A stretch of 64,000 nt of DNA from positions 4,092,001 through 4,156,000 of the forward strand of contig JACAAK010000003.1 of NCBI GenBank assembly GCA_025093985.1, read 5' to 3'. This DNA comes from Calvatia gigantea (Eukaryota; Basidiomycota; Agaricomycetes; Agaricales; Lycoperdaceae). The position numbers were made by a program, and so were the translations under genes. Under the pieces are notes generated by a model that saw only the letters and a program-made list of their open reading frames with translations, ran no database searches and had not been told where the DNA came from. Positions 1 to 12,043 of this stretch are shown here, one piece after another. The stretch's first letter is position 1; each line of letters opens with the position of its first letter.

Positions 1-600
1 AATTGATGAAAATCAAAAGGTAGCAGAATTAACAAGGTTGTTGAAAGTGGAATAGCCAGTCTTCAATCAGAGGGACTATTCTATATACTTCTGGAAGGTA
101 CTTACCAGTTAACTGAAGAGTGACCAACTTGACTGATTTCCCTTGTCCAAGCTCCATGAGCCCCTTACCACATTTGATGAGATCAGTGCTGTGGCTCACC
201 AGGATCCTTCAAATGTTGCTGTCCCAATGATGCCTTTCTGTCAGCTATTTGAATATGGCACTTGGGAAAAGAAGCCAAAATTTCAGGTTATTATTACCTT
301 TCATGAATAAAGTCAGTCAATTCTCTTTTCCTTGATTATAGTTTCTTTAACTACTTGGTGTCAGAGAATTGGGCATAATCTTTAATTGATAACAAAGGCA
401 AGGATTTGCTCATTTTACTGAGGACAAGTTTCATAATGCTCTTCCGGGGGTATATTGCATGATGTATCTTCACAATTAGCTCCCAATTATGATCACCTCA
501 ACATTCAGACTGAATCAGACATCGCAGATTAACTTTCAGCCGTAAAGATAGCAAACTTGATTCAGTGGAGAATACTAAGGACAACATAGGTATGCTTTCT
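1..600. other. No gene recognised; flank of the lipase gene
   Basis: This AT-rich stretch has no open frame with recognisable protein character. It lies past the 3' end of the leftward lipase gene, so its right part is probably lipase 3' UTR and terminator. I see no repeat or RNA gene. Confidence 0.5.
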
Positions 601-1822
601 TCAGCAGCCCATGGTAATCCCGTTGTAGGGGCCGCCATGATCACCCGTGTTACCCTCAAAGATATTGGGAACATCGCCAACGCTGCACTGAGTGCTGGTG
701 TTGTCTTGTCCGGGGCATGAGAGCCATTGGTTAGACTCAGCAATGTGAACTTCACCAGAGGGATGATGGTAACCCAAGAATCGACCTGAGGACGTCACGT
801 CAACGCACATGTCCCTGATACAGATGGATATGGCTTACCGGGGACAATGGGGACAATGTCCTTTTTGTTGTTAATGTGGGTGAAAGAAATATGGGAATCA
901 ACATAGTCGGCAAACGCTTGGTTACCAACCTGAGGTTTCACGCGAGCATTAGCACCGTTCAAGGAACGGAAAGAAGATACCCACTCGAGGGGTTCCGTAG
1001 CCAATGGTACGGAAGGTAACTCCACTAATATGGAGGGGAAGGTATATACCATCGAGCAAAGCGATGGCAGCACCGAGCGAGTGGCCGACGATAGTCACCC
1101 GAGTTGCGGCGTGTTGTGCGATTGCAGTCTGGACGGCAGATAAAATCGTCGCCGCAGTCCTAGTATTCGATTCTAGTCAAAAAAAAGCTGCGAACGCCAA
1201 GGTAGCAGGACTTACTTGGCTTGCTCGTCGCGGAATCCGTTGTGGGCCTCCACAGAAGAAGAGACACCAGGGAAGAGAGTCGGGTCGAGGCTTCCAAGGA
1301 AAGCATCCGCATCGGTGGCAAGAGCTTCACTATCGGGAAGGGTGAGTGTTCGGTTTGCCTCAGTGCGCGATCAGGTCTTACATTTGGCTGGTGTCAGTCC
1401 CTTGGTGTGCCACGATCACAGATGCTTGCGATGGCGAGTATCCAACATACCCTAAGCGATCGAGTTTTCAGCCGTAAGCTCCAAGCGATAAGCCAGAAGT
1501 TCACGAACAGAATTGGACAGAGGAACCGTCACCGCCAGATGCGACAGGAATGAAATCCGGGTTTGCGTTGCAATTTGCTATGAACAACCAGACGTCAAAA
1601 ATCAGCTGTGGGCGATAAAGAGAACATATTACATCCGCAGGTCCAGGTCCTAGTAACGCTTGGATTGCAATATCCCGTGCTAGCAAAGTGCGTGAAGGGG
1701 TTGAACGCGTTGATTTGTGCCGAGGTCAACGCAGTAATGGTTTGTCGCTTCGAAACCTCCACCGGACTGGCATTGACGGCGGCGAGCGCCAAGAGAGCTG
1801 CAAAGAAGATGCGCGAGATCAT
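601..1822 (-). CDS. Secreted class 3 lipase (alpha/beta hydrolase), spliced
   Basis: The ATG at 1822 opens a signal peptide (MISRIFFAALLALAAVNA) followed by a propeptide-like VSKRQ. The next parts are a TWTCG segment, then NCNANPDF and VASGGDGSSVQF after an intron with its donor near 1650. Codons around 1040-1080 give the nucleophile elbow VTIVGHSLGAA. Further exons give VGNQAFADYV, then KKDIVPIVPG with the likely catalytic Asp, then FLGYHHPSGEVHI with the likely catalytic His. The tail is Cys-rich (QCSVGDVP...GITMGC) before a TGA at 601-603. Order and spacing match fungal class 3 lipases and feruloyl-esterase-like proteins of about 300 residues, which hydrolyse acylglycerols or related esters outside the cell. 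Exact intron borders in the middle are approximate. Substrate cannot be told from sequence. Confidence 0.88.
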
Positions 1823-4765
1823 GACTTCCAGAGAAATCGAAGAGACAACAGAATCAAGGCGACGGTGTCAATGAACCTAGTAGCCAGGGACGAGCCTGCC
1901 TGACTAGGATATGAGGAGTTTCTGTAGAATTTATACCTTGCTTGACTCTAGGGTGAGAACGAAGTTGATCCTGTAATAGAAACTAAACTTCCGCTTCCAT
2001 ATATCCCAATATATCTTTTGAATGTTTCAGGAAATCCGCCACAGGAACTAGAAGAGTTTTGTGCGAGGGTGTGAGTCGCGAATTCGTGGACCATGCCATG
2101 AAGGACATGGCTAAAAATAGAATGCACATGGAATCCTTCCTGCGTACCATGAGCGAACATCACATGGCTGGTTCCGAATACCAGAGGCCGAAGGTGGGTA
2201 AATTATGGTCGCAGATAACAGTTAAAAAATTGGGTGAATCTGAAAAATGGATTTTTTTAACACAAAGAGGCCATGCCTTACCTTTTCTAAAATCATACTT
2301 TTTTTCAGGGAGTGAGTTTCTCCTCTTCCACGAATTGACTTCCGCGTGTTACCTCCGTACATGGTTATATGGATGACGGAAGAGTATGCCAACGATAAGA
2401 TTTCGATGAGGGGAGATGGCAAGACCGCTTTAATCCTAATGGGAATTAGTTGTGAGTTTTAAACGACACGCGAGGTACGAACAGTCGATTACTGGTTAAC
2501 AATGGAATGGATAGGATATTTCTGAGGTCCTGCAGGTGGATGGATTGGATATTCCGTTCATACCTACAATGAGCGTGGTTTACTTCGTCCGTGAGGGCCT
2601 TGGAGTCCCCCGTATGTGAGATGGAGCACGAAGCTATCAAGAAACCCACACACATGCAGGGTTTTAGTGGGCACAATGGGTAGCGTCCAATGGTTGAAAA
2701 GAATAGTTCTCAGGACACGATCCCCAGATCTCACAGGTCGAATTTCCAGCATAAAATGTGTCGTCTGACCGCAAATTCACAATGCGTGGTGGTTGCTTAT
2801 GTAACACAGCGCTAATTTTTTTGGCATGTTTTGAGACACTGGAGGCCCTCTCATCACTCGATTGTCCACCATGCATCTCATGTATACCCTTGATGGGAGT
2901 GGAAACAGAGTATACACACTGAAAGTAAGCTACCAAGCCCCATCTCTTGTGGTTAATTGCTCACATTTTGTAGAAATTTACCGATGGTGGTGAACTTACC
3001 AAGTCGGCACATCCTGGTACGCAAGCGTCCGCCCTTTCGCATCGGATCCTCAACTAAGCGTCACATCAGCGCGGTTTTCTCCAGACGATAAATTCTCCCG
3101 TCACCGCGTCACTATCAAGAAGAGATACGGCGTCCTTCTGACCCAGCTACCTGCTAAGCCGCTATGAGGTCCTTAATGATTGCTTGTCTGCTACCAGTTG
3201 TGGGATACCGCACCGATTAACTCGACCTAATATGCATCCTCAACTGTTTCGGATACTCCAGGTCTTAGTTATGAACGTGTCCTGTATTTTTAGACTGTCG
3301 GAAACCCTGCTTATTCTGATTGCTTCGCTCTACTTTCACTCGGTGACAATGTGCAGCAATTCAATGGATTTCAGAGAAGACATTCATATTGGTCACAGAC
3401 ACTACTCCTTCCATTTCGCAGCCTGTTTCTCTGTTCATCTCAGGATCGGTCACTTCCATGGGTCACTAAAATGTCCTTCGCATCTTGCCGCATCTTGAAT
3501 CCTCTACTCTTGGTGCTTATCCTTACCTCCACGAATTGACCATGTCGGTTTGATCGTCGTTTGAATACCTCGTTCACTGTCATTGCCAAAGACCGGGTCG
3601 TGGATGCTTCCTGAACTATAAGTTCTTTGTATTCCTGTTACCCGTCGTTTTCACTGACATGCTGAGTCGTAAGAGGCCCATTTTTCCACGATTTTGGTGA
3701 TGGCGTTCACAGGTCGGGTCGGGATGGGTATAAATTATCGGAAAACCGACTTGCCGTCGTCAGGCGACCGTTAAACTGCATGTGTAGTCCGCTTCTCTGG
3801 AGAATTGTTCCCCTGTGCTCCACATATATTGTGCTAAAAGGAGCTTTGGGCTTCATCTTGAGGCCCTGAGGCCCGATTTACCACATGCTGAAGCTATGAG
3901 AAGGCAGCAGAGGAATGCAACCGATTAAGCACTTTACACTGTCAATCTAGTTTCGCTTCCGAGTAGGTCATGACGCGGGATTAATTCGGGATATGCCTAA
4001 ACATTTGGGAAGTAAGAATGGGAGCAGCATATGGTTTCATCCGATATCCACCTTTCGAGCTTAATGAAAAGATGTTCTAGCCCCACAGCGCAAAGAAGTC
4101 TCCATGTGGTTAGCGTAACAGGATTGTTCGGTGGCGATCTACCTCTGAGTTATTCGCAGGACGTCCCTTACCCGTGAGTGATTAAGATTAAGTGATCGTG
4201 CAAGGTAAGTAATGGTTTTTTTTGTAGGTGAGGAAATCATCTGTTATGTATTTTATCCCATTACAACGTCACCATCACCTCAACCGTTCGACTTCGAAAC
4301 TTGTGCAAGAGAAACTGAAGTTGAAGAGTTAGGCCGTGCCCACCGTTGGAAAATCAGCACGGTCAGACTAGGGTCAGTTGCGAGGTCAGTTAAGGTTGTG
4401 GGCTATCGGCCGTTCCCAGATAAATCCTCTGGATATATATCGAATGTTGGAACCAGTTGCTCTTGGCTTTCAATATTTCAATTTCCGTATTTGTGTGACC
4501 TTTGTTGGGTGGGATCGGCACTTAAGACTTATTCGCCACCACTCACCAGGCTTTGTTTAGGCCTGAGTTACTAACTCGTTAACGGCCTGCAAATAACTAC
4601 CCTGTAAGAGACTCGGGGCTTACGTAGTACTTATTTTGTGATACCTTACAATGGCAAGGGCAAGTTTTGTCTGTGGGACACGGTGACACGTGATGAACGC
4701 GTTAATGTGTCGCGTCGACCCAATTTTGACATAAACGGTCACCATTTTCTTTCCCTACTTTCACG
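1823..4765. other. 2.9 kb without a resolved gene
   Basis: Between the lipase start and the SMC4 start no frame could be joined into a recognisable gene. Only the stretch at 2031-2193 looks like an exon. The short frames elsewhere have no signal peptide, motif or consistent splice sites. The part just before 1900 should hold the lipase promoter and the part before 4766 the SMC4 promoter. No clear TATA box was found for either. Confidence 0.4.
2031..2193 (+). other. Exon-like coding fragment, unrecognised
   Basis: A good acceptor (ATGTTTCAG) precedes 2031 and a donor (AAG|GTGGGT) follows 2193. The open frame between reads like a soluble helical protein, with pieces EFVDHAMKDMAKNRMHMESF and SEHHMAGSEYQRPK. 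After a possible intron, another piece near 2352-2455 reads PPYMVIWMTEEYANDK. I could not place either piece in a family, nor find a start codon and stop that join them. It may be a decayed gene or exons of a gene whose other parts are too diverged to see. Confidence 0.25.
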
Positions 4766-7700
4766 ATGCCACCCAGGCGATCTTCGCGCTCAACGAGAGC
4801 GTCTGCAGAGCCTACGTCTGCAGAACCACGTCCCGCTAAACGAAAACGTGATTTGACCGCCGAACCTCCGGCAGAGGAGAAAGAAAACGTCGCTAAACCA
4901 CCATCCAAGAGGTCCTCATCTGGACGAACGTCTACAACAGCACCAAAGGGAGGAGCTGGGTCGAGATCAAAAGGTTCGCTATCAAAGGTGGAGGAGGGTG
5001 TGGGTGAGGATGGCGAAGATGTCGCTCCAGCAAAGAAGAAAGCTAGACCATCGGAGGAAAGGGATGATGGCAGTGACAGCGAGGAAGAACCAGTAAGGCC
5101 TACTCGGGCACGCAGGTCAAACCGCGCAACTGTTAAAATGGAGATCGATGAGGAGGATGAAACTGAGAGCCTACCATCCAAGGGAACCTCCACGAAGGGA
5201 AGGATTAGCCGTAAGGCTGGGGCGAGGAAGGTCGTGGAGGAGGAGGAAACCGTAGAGGACATGCAGGAGGAAGAGGATGTCAAACCCTTGGCTCGTGGTG
5301 GCCGGAGGACAAAGAAGACTGCGGAACCTCCAGAAGATGTTGAGGTGGAAAAGGACAAGGGGCCTCAAAACCGCCGTTCGAAAGCCCGAGTCTCTACTGA
5401 GGAACCTCCAAAAGAAGAGGAAGATGAATCTGAAGACGACATTGAAGTTATCCCGTTGCGCAAATCTCAGAAAGCCCCTCCATCGACGCAACCTGAACCG
5501 AAGGAACCAAGTCCAGTCGAGGAAGAAGAGGAACGTTCGTTGTTCGAACCTATACCCATGCCAGCCCCCGAAACTTTACCTCAAACGATACCTGAACAGC
5601 CATCTGGACCGCAGGCTCGGCTCGTTATCCACAAGATTGTCCTCGTCAACTTCAAAAGTTATGCTGGACGCCAGGAGATTGGTCCTTTCCATAAAGTGAG
5701 TGTAAACAACACACACTCTTCCAGACGCTCACCGATGGTGCAGTCTTTTTCAGCAATAGTTGGACCCAACGGTTCCGGGAAATCAAATACTATTGACGCG
5801 CTCCTTTTTGTATTTGGTTATCGGGCATCGAAGATGCGTCAGGCCAAGGTCTCCGAGCTTATCCACAATTCCGCTCGTTATCCCGATCTCGATGAATGTG
5901 GTGTCGAAGTCCATTTCCGTGAAATTATCGATCTGGTAAGTTTTTACAGTTTCATGACAGTTGGACTTTTATTTATCAATGACCTTTCCCAGCCCGGTCC
6001 TGATGCTTATAAAATTGTGCCCAAGTCTAATCTTGTGGTTGCTCGTCACGCATTTAAGAATAATCAGAGTCGATATGCGGTTAATAACCAGCTGAGCAAC
6101 TACACTGAAGTCCGTAATCTCTTGAAGGGCCGAGGCATTGACCTTGATCACAAGCGGTTCCTGATTCTTCAGGTATGCTTGAGAATCACGTTGATGAACG
6201 GAGTTCTTATAGTCTGTTTAGGGTGAAGTTGAATCCATCGCACAAATGAAACCAAAGGCACCATCAGAGCATGAAGACGGTCTTCTCGAATACTTGGAAG
6301 ACATCATTGGGACGTCGGGTTACAAAGAGGGTATTGATAAAGCGTTCAAGGCGATGGAGGAGCTCCAAGAGGATCGCTCCGTAAAGATGAACAGATTACG
6401 GTATGTAGAACGCGAGAAGGCCGCACTGGAGGACCAAAAAAGGGAGGCCGAGGATTACCTCAGACTGAAGAATGAGTATGTTCGAGCCCAGTCGAGGTAC
6501 TGGCAATGGATTCTCTGGAAATGTTTCCAGGCCGAAGCAAGTTTCCAGGCTCAAGGGGTAACGTTTTATTAGTTTTCCTAGGCTTAAGATGTTGACCCGA
6601 CGACTTTAGGCCAAGCTCCAGAAGGAACTTGCCGGAGAAACAGAGAAGCATAAAGACGATATTGCACACTTGGAGATGTTGAAAAAACATTACCAAGAGC
6701 GAGAAGCAACTTACCAAGTACGACTTGTTTTCCTTCGCTGTACCTTACTTAACCGATTGTTGAACAGGAAGTCCGTGAAGCCGCAGAGCAAGTCGGCCTC
6801 GAGTTGACTAAGAAGGAAAAACAAGAGGTCCAATTGCAAGAGAAGTTCAAACACGCGGGCAGCAAGGCGAAGAAGCTTAAAAAGCAACTCCAAGACGTAT
6901 GCCACCCACCTGATCGGTACGGGGGGGTCACTGATGAAAACCATTTCTGAATAGGACAAAGTCGCGAAAAAGCAAGCCGAGCGTGATTTTGAGGATAATG
7001 CTGAGAAGATCAAGAAAGGGAAGGTCAAAGTGGAGGAACAGGAAGCCCGTTTGGAAGAGGAAGAGAAAATTCTTGAAGGGATCCGGGATAGCTTGAAAGG
7101 TGTTTAGTGTTCTTCCCTGGCCCACGAGTCGATCTCCTCACTTAAGATCTCCAGACAAAACGCAAACTTTCCACGATCAAATTGAAGTCAAGCAGAAAGA
7201 GCTCCAACCTTGGACGACAAAGATCAATGCGAAGCAAGCTTCAATTGATATAGCCCGGAGTGAGCGTGATGCACTTGCTCAGAAAGCTGAAGCTATCCAG
7301 CTAGCGGAGAAGGAGGCCGAAGAGAGCCTCCAAACCAAGCGGGCTGAGTATCAAGCCAAGGTGAGACAACACTAGACTTTCCGATATCTCTCTCACCCTT
7401 GAGCAGGTCTCACAACAAGAAGACCTCCGCCAGCAAAAGGCAAGCCTTCAACAAAACATCAAGGACGCCGAGAAAAGACACCAGGTTCGATTGGTTCCCG
7501 AGTTCTTGTCACGTCAGTTTACTAAATCTTTCCGTAGAATGTGCAAAGTCGGCTCCAGGAATGTCGAAGCAAAGCTTCCTCGGCGCGTCAAAAGGTCGAA
7601 GAAGCACGAGCATCACAATCTGAAAATAGATCACAGGGCAAAGTACTTGATAGTCTTCAACGGTTGAAAAGCCGTGGCCAGATTCATGGCTTCCATGTAC

Positions 7701-10367
7701 GTTCGCTTCTTTCAACCACCATTGTTTGAGGCTCAACTGGTGGGAAACAGGGACGTCTTGGTAGCTTGGGTACCATCAACGAGAAATATGATGTTGCCGT
7801 ATCGACTGCCTGCTCTCAACTCAATAATCTTGTGGTTGACACGGTTGAACAAGCGCAGCAATGTATCGAATACCTCCGCTCTCAGAATATTGGCCGTGCT
7901 ACATTCATGGTCCTGGAGAAGATCCCGCAAGACAGTGGGATGAACAAAATCAAGACACCAGAAAACGCCCCTCGCCTATTTGACCTCATCAAACCCAAAG
8001 AGCCTCGGTTCGCTTCAGCCTTCTACAAGGCCCTTCGTGATACAATCGTCGCGGAGAACTTAGACCAGGCCAATCGCGTTGCCTATGGTACGACGCGCTG
8101 GCGTGTTGTCACGCTTGCAGGGCAGATGTTCGAGACATCCGGTACTATGTCTGGTGGTGGTGGACAAGTGGCGCGCGGCGGTATGAGCTCCAAGTTTGCT
8201 GCTGAAGCTGTGAGGCCCGAAGCGATGCAACAATATGAGAAGGACAGTGAGGATGCTGCGAGAAAGTTGGCCCAGGCTACTGAGGAAGCAAGCCAGGCAG
8301 AGGCAGAGCTGGATAGGCTCAGGAGATTAGGTCCGGAACTGGATATGGCGTTCCAGAAGCTGGGATTAGAGATTGAAACTGGGAAAAGGTCTATCTCCGA
8401 AGCGGAGAAGCGGGTCAAGGACTTGAAGTAAGTACCCCTAGGCCTTTCTTGCCAAAATTGTCGTTCAAAAATCCCTTTCCCCAGGGCCCAAAACAAGCCG
8501 AACCAGGGTGACCTGAGGCGTATCTCCGAGCTCGACGCCGAAATCGAGTCTACGAATGCTGAACTCGAACAACTCCAAGAAAAGTCGGGCAAGATTGAAA
8601 AGGCGATTAAAGAGCTCGAAAAACGCATCCTTGAAATTGGAGGCTCCAAGTTGCTGGCCCAGAAATCCAAGGTTGATGGTATCCGGCTTCTTATCAACCT
8701 CGCCAACGAGGAGATTACGAAAGCTGAAGTCGCTATGAACAAAGCCGAGAAGGATATTGGAAAGCTCGAGAACTCCATCGAGGCCAACGAAACTGTTTAC
8801 CAAGAGGCCGAGGACGAGGTTCAGGAGTTGCAGAAGACGTTGGGTGAACTTCAAGCATACCTCAAACAGCTCAGAGAAAAGGTCGAGGCTGCGCAACAAG
8901 CGGCGGATAATTCCAAGGAGGATTTAGATGAGCTCAAAGAAGAGCTTGACGAGAAAGACCAACAGATTGCGGGATTCCGAATGAAAGAGGTTCGTGCATT
9001 AGGAATACACCCTAACAACCAGATTATTGACCCCGGCTATATAGACCAAGTTGAAGCAGGACATCACCGACACCCAAAAAGAACTCAAGGACAACGAACT
9101 AAAGATTGAGCATTGGCAATCGGAGCACGACAAACTCGAGCTGGAGGAGATCGAGTAAGCCCACCAGGACCAGGTATTGTGCTCTGAAGTTTGGCTAACT
9201 CTTTGCAGTTCCGATGATGACGACGAGGATGAAGACAGTGAAGGTACATCCAAGGGTGAAGGCGAGGGCGAGGCTGGGGAGGACGGAGCGAAAGTCAAGG
9301 CCGATCCAGATGCTCCTTCCAAGAAACCTGCTCAAACCCTGCACGAATACACCCCAGACGAACTCACGCGCTTTAAACAAAAGGAACTTACGGCTGACGT
9401 CGAGTTGCTCGATGGTGAGTCCGGTTAGTAGTGTGGATCAGGACCGAACTGAGTGGTCTGCCTTGGACAGAAAAACTCAAGAACTCGAAACCCGATCTCA
9501 CCGTACTCAAGGAATACAAAAAACGCGAAGCCGAGTTCGAGAATCGGGCCAAGGAGTTGGAAGATGTGACAAAGAAGCGAGACGAACAGAAACAGACTTA
9601 TGATGAGCTCAGGAAGAAGAGGTTGGACGAATTCATGGCCGGATTTAATTTGATCTCGTTGAAGTTGAAGGAGATGTACCAGGCAAATCCTCAATTTATA
9701 TCTTTTTCCCCCTCGCTGACGTGATTGTTCGATAGATGATCACATTGGGTGGCAATGCTGAGCTAGAGCTGGTCGATAGCTTAGATCCCTTCTCGGAAGG
9801 TATCATTTTCAGCGTTATGCCACCGAAGAAGAGTTGGAAGAATATCTCGAACTTGTCGGGTGGCGAGAAGACGCTCAGTTCGCTTGCATTAGTGTTCGCG
9901 CTGCACCACTTCAAGGTCCTCTTCGTCTTCCACGCTTCTCAAAGCCAAGACTGACATGCACACAGCCTACACCTTTATACTTCATGGATGAGATTGATGC
10001 AGCTTTGGACTTCAGAAATGTTTCCATCGTTGCTAACTACATCAAGGATCGAACGAAGAACGCTCAGTTTATCATCATTTCCCTAAGGTATATTTCATGA
10101 GAATGTAGTCCATGATTATTGACAAACCTGCGAACGTAGAAACGATATGTTCGAGCTCAGCCACCGACTTATTGGCATTTATAAGACCTCCAATGCGACA
10201 CGAAGTGAGCAAGATCCCTCGCGCTTCTACCATTTTTACTCAAATACCCTTCAGGCATCTCTATTGACAACCATGCATTGCTTGAGAAAGAACGAGCAAA
10301 ACATAATCAAGCTCGGAGGCTACAAGCGCCAGCACCTCCAGTCCTCTCAACAGCTTCTCAGGTTTAG
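4766..10367 (+). CDS. SMC4: SMC4-family condensin ATPase
   Basis: This is the core ATPase subunit of condensin, which pairs with SMC2 to compact mitotic chromosomes. The ATG at 4766 starts a roughly 290-residue acidic and basic low-complexity tail. Then comes the ATPase head (IHKIVLVNFKSYAG), with Walker A GPNGSGKSN formed after an intron at 5696-5743. Two long coiled-coil arms rich in Glu, Lys and Gln are cut by short introns. The hinge is at about 7745-7920 (YDVAVSTACSQLNNLVVDT). The C-terminal head carries the signature LSGGEKTLSSLALVFALHHF (9856-9915), Walker B PLYFMDEIDAALDF and a last exon ending STASQV before the TAG at 10365-10367. FVFGYRASKMRQ after Walker A is typical of SMC4 rather than SMC1-3. 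The gene has more than ten introns and converges on the kinase gene, with 223 bp between the stops. Confidence 0.96.
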
Positions 10368-10590
10368 ATATCTCAGTTAGCATTTTCAATGTCACGTAAC
10401 CTGAGGATCCCTGTTTATTCGTTCCTTGCTTGGCATTGGTGTATTATATTCTACCTAATTGGCCCATTTTATGATACCATCTTACGTCTGTATTTATTTT
10501 TTTGGCCAGGCAAAAGACCAGGGAATGGTGTGTCGATTATGGTACATGTTGTAGTTTACCATTGCCCATATAGTCCCAGATAATGCGCAC

Positions 10591-12009
10591 TCACGAAGGA
10601 GCAAAAGTCCCACTCAACAGCCTAGAAGTACCTAACAGCTCGTTGATGTATTCTATCAAAGGCTTTCTATTCCAAACTTCTGCCATCACACTTTGCATGG
10701 CCTCTTTCGCAGCGCTCTTCTCCTCAACTGCGGGTTTCCAAACTCGCTCAACCTTAGATTGAGGTGGTTCATCGATCCCATTGGTAGGGACAAGAGCGAC
10801 ATCCCAGTACTGCTCCACAACCGACCTGTACCCTGGAGGGATAAGGATAGTGTTTGATTTAGTAAACCAAGGATGTGAAAGCGCGTCAGCAAAGGATAGG
10901 CGGGCTCTATAAGGGTACTGCAAGAACCGGCTCATGAGGTCCGCAATAGTCGGTTCTGGCTGGAGGTCACGCCCTTTGTGTTCCTCCTCAGGCGTGAGGT
11001 GCGGTAGCAGTGCTCTGGTCAACCCTTTCCCCTCTACAACGTTAAATGCCAGAGTACGCGAATGGGGGAGCGAACTCCACTCGGGCCACGAATGCTCGTT
11101 TGGGGTTCCGTGGATTTTGAAAATGCTCCATGCAAGGCCGATTTCACCTCTTGATGCATTGTAAAGCGTGTCTCTCGACCAATAAGTATCGGGGGTTCCG
11201 AGTTGGAGGTGGGCGGGGATTATGAACAACTCGTGTTTATCCTGATTGATGTCGTCATGAGTGTCATCGTCGGGCGCGGTGAGACGGAGAGGTGTGAAGA
11301 ACGAAGTGAGGGTTGCTCCGAAGGACCAAAGATCGACGACGAAGGGATCGTAAGTGCGGGTACCGAAAATCAGCTCTGGTGCCCGATACGCCCTACAAGC
11401 CGGTACCCAAGGTGAATATATGCGCGAAACTGTTAGACAATGCCGACCGACGTACCCTGTAGAGACTTCAAAATATAGCTTGTCGCGAGGCTCAGGCCAG
11501 ATATCCGTTGGGTCAGGTTCACCCTCCCGGTACACGATGCCGAAATCGATGACTTTCACGTAGCCATCCGGTGCGATAAGAAAGTTCTCCGGTTTGACAT
11601 CGCGATGAGCGATCTTTTTAGTATGAAGATAGGTAAGTGCTACGAGAGCCTGGAGCACAATTGAGCGTGCGATGGTGGTGAAACGTTGCTCGGCCTCTAA
11701 GACTCGGCTTTCTCCAAGCCTTGCTGTGAGTGGATAGGGCGAAAACGCGGGGCATTCGAGCAAGTCAATAAGACCGAATGGGAGGTGTGGCATATAATAC
11801 GCGAGGTTGCCATCATCGTCAGTGAAAACATCGAGAAGGGCTACAATGCCAGGGTGGTCGAGGTCGCTGAGGATGCGGACCTCCTTGCGTATGTCGTGGG
11901 GCTCGCGTGCTAGGCGTTTTGAGGTCGGTGCGCACTTGAGGACGATGTTCAGAGCAGTGTTGTGTGATACAGTGGACGCGGGGGATTGGCAGAGGATGTC
12001 AAAATCCAT
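10591..12009 (-). CDS. CDK-activating-kinase-like Ser/Thr protein kinase
   Basis: One open frame of 472 codons runs from ATG 12009 to the stop at 10591. It holds an in-frame intron at 11393-11455 (63 nt, GTACGT...TTGTAG). Removing it restores the activation-segment end as VSTGAYRAPELIF and gives 451 residues. Visible kinase elements are IVLKC (lobe Lys), RKEVRIL (helix C Glu), HRDVKPENFL (catalytic loop), VIDFG (metal Asp) and APE. The usual Gly-rich loop near the N-terminus is absent. Budding-yeast Cak1 is known to lack this loop, and the overall form suggests a Cak1/Csk1-type kinase acting on CDKs, but that subfamily is an inference. It diverges from the ankyrin gene across 34 bp and converges on SMC4. 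Confidence 0.88.
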   Translation of the reverse strand: MDFDILCQSPASTVSHNTALNIVLKCAPTSKRLAREPHDIRKEVRILSDLDHPGIVALLDVFTDDDGNLAYYMPHLPFGLIDLLECPAFSPYPLTARLGESRVLEAEQRFTTIARSIVLQALVALTYLHTKKIAHRDVKPENFLIAPDGYVKVIDFGIVYREGEPDPTDIWPEPRDKLYFEVSTGYVGRHCLTVSRIYSPWVPACRAYRAPELIFGTRTYDPFVVDLWSFGATLTSFFTPLRLTAPDDDTHDDINQDKHELFIIPAHLQLGTPDTYWSRDTLYNASRGEIGLAWSIFKIHGTPNEHSWPEWSSLPHSRTLAFNVVEGKGLTRALLPHLTPEEEHKGRDLQPEPTIADLMSRFLQYPYRARLSFADALSHPWFTKSNTILIPPGYRSVVEQYWDVALVPTNGIDEPPQSKVERVWKPAVEEKSAAKEAMQSVMAEVWNRKPLIEYINELLGTSRLLSGTFAPS

Positions 12010-12043
12010 CAGAAATTACGATATTTCCTTACTCTCTTCCACC
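12010..12043. promoter_or_regulatory. 34-bp divergent start-to-start interval
   Basis: Only 34 bp separate the start codons of the leftward kinase and the rightward ankyrin gene. The interval is pyrimidine-rich on the + strand and has no TATA box. Promoter elements and 5' UTRs of each gene must therefore overlap the other transcription unit, or both use a shared core inside the coding ends. Confidence 0.6.

Noticed and set aside
4702..5358. Long Ser/Arg-rich open frame on the - strand
   Set aside because: It is antisense to the low-complexity N-terminal tail of SMC4, whose codon bias leaves the opposite strand open. It has no motif.
8083..8787. 234-codon open frame on the - strand
   Set aside because: Antisense shadow of the SMC4 coiled-coil arm (Glu/Lys/Gln-rich on the coding strand); no independent support.
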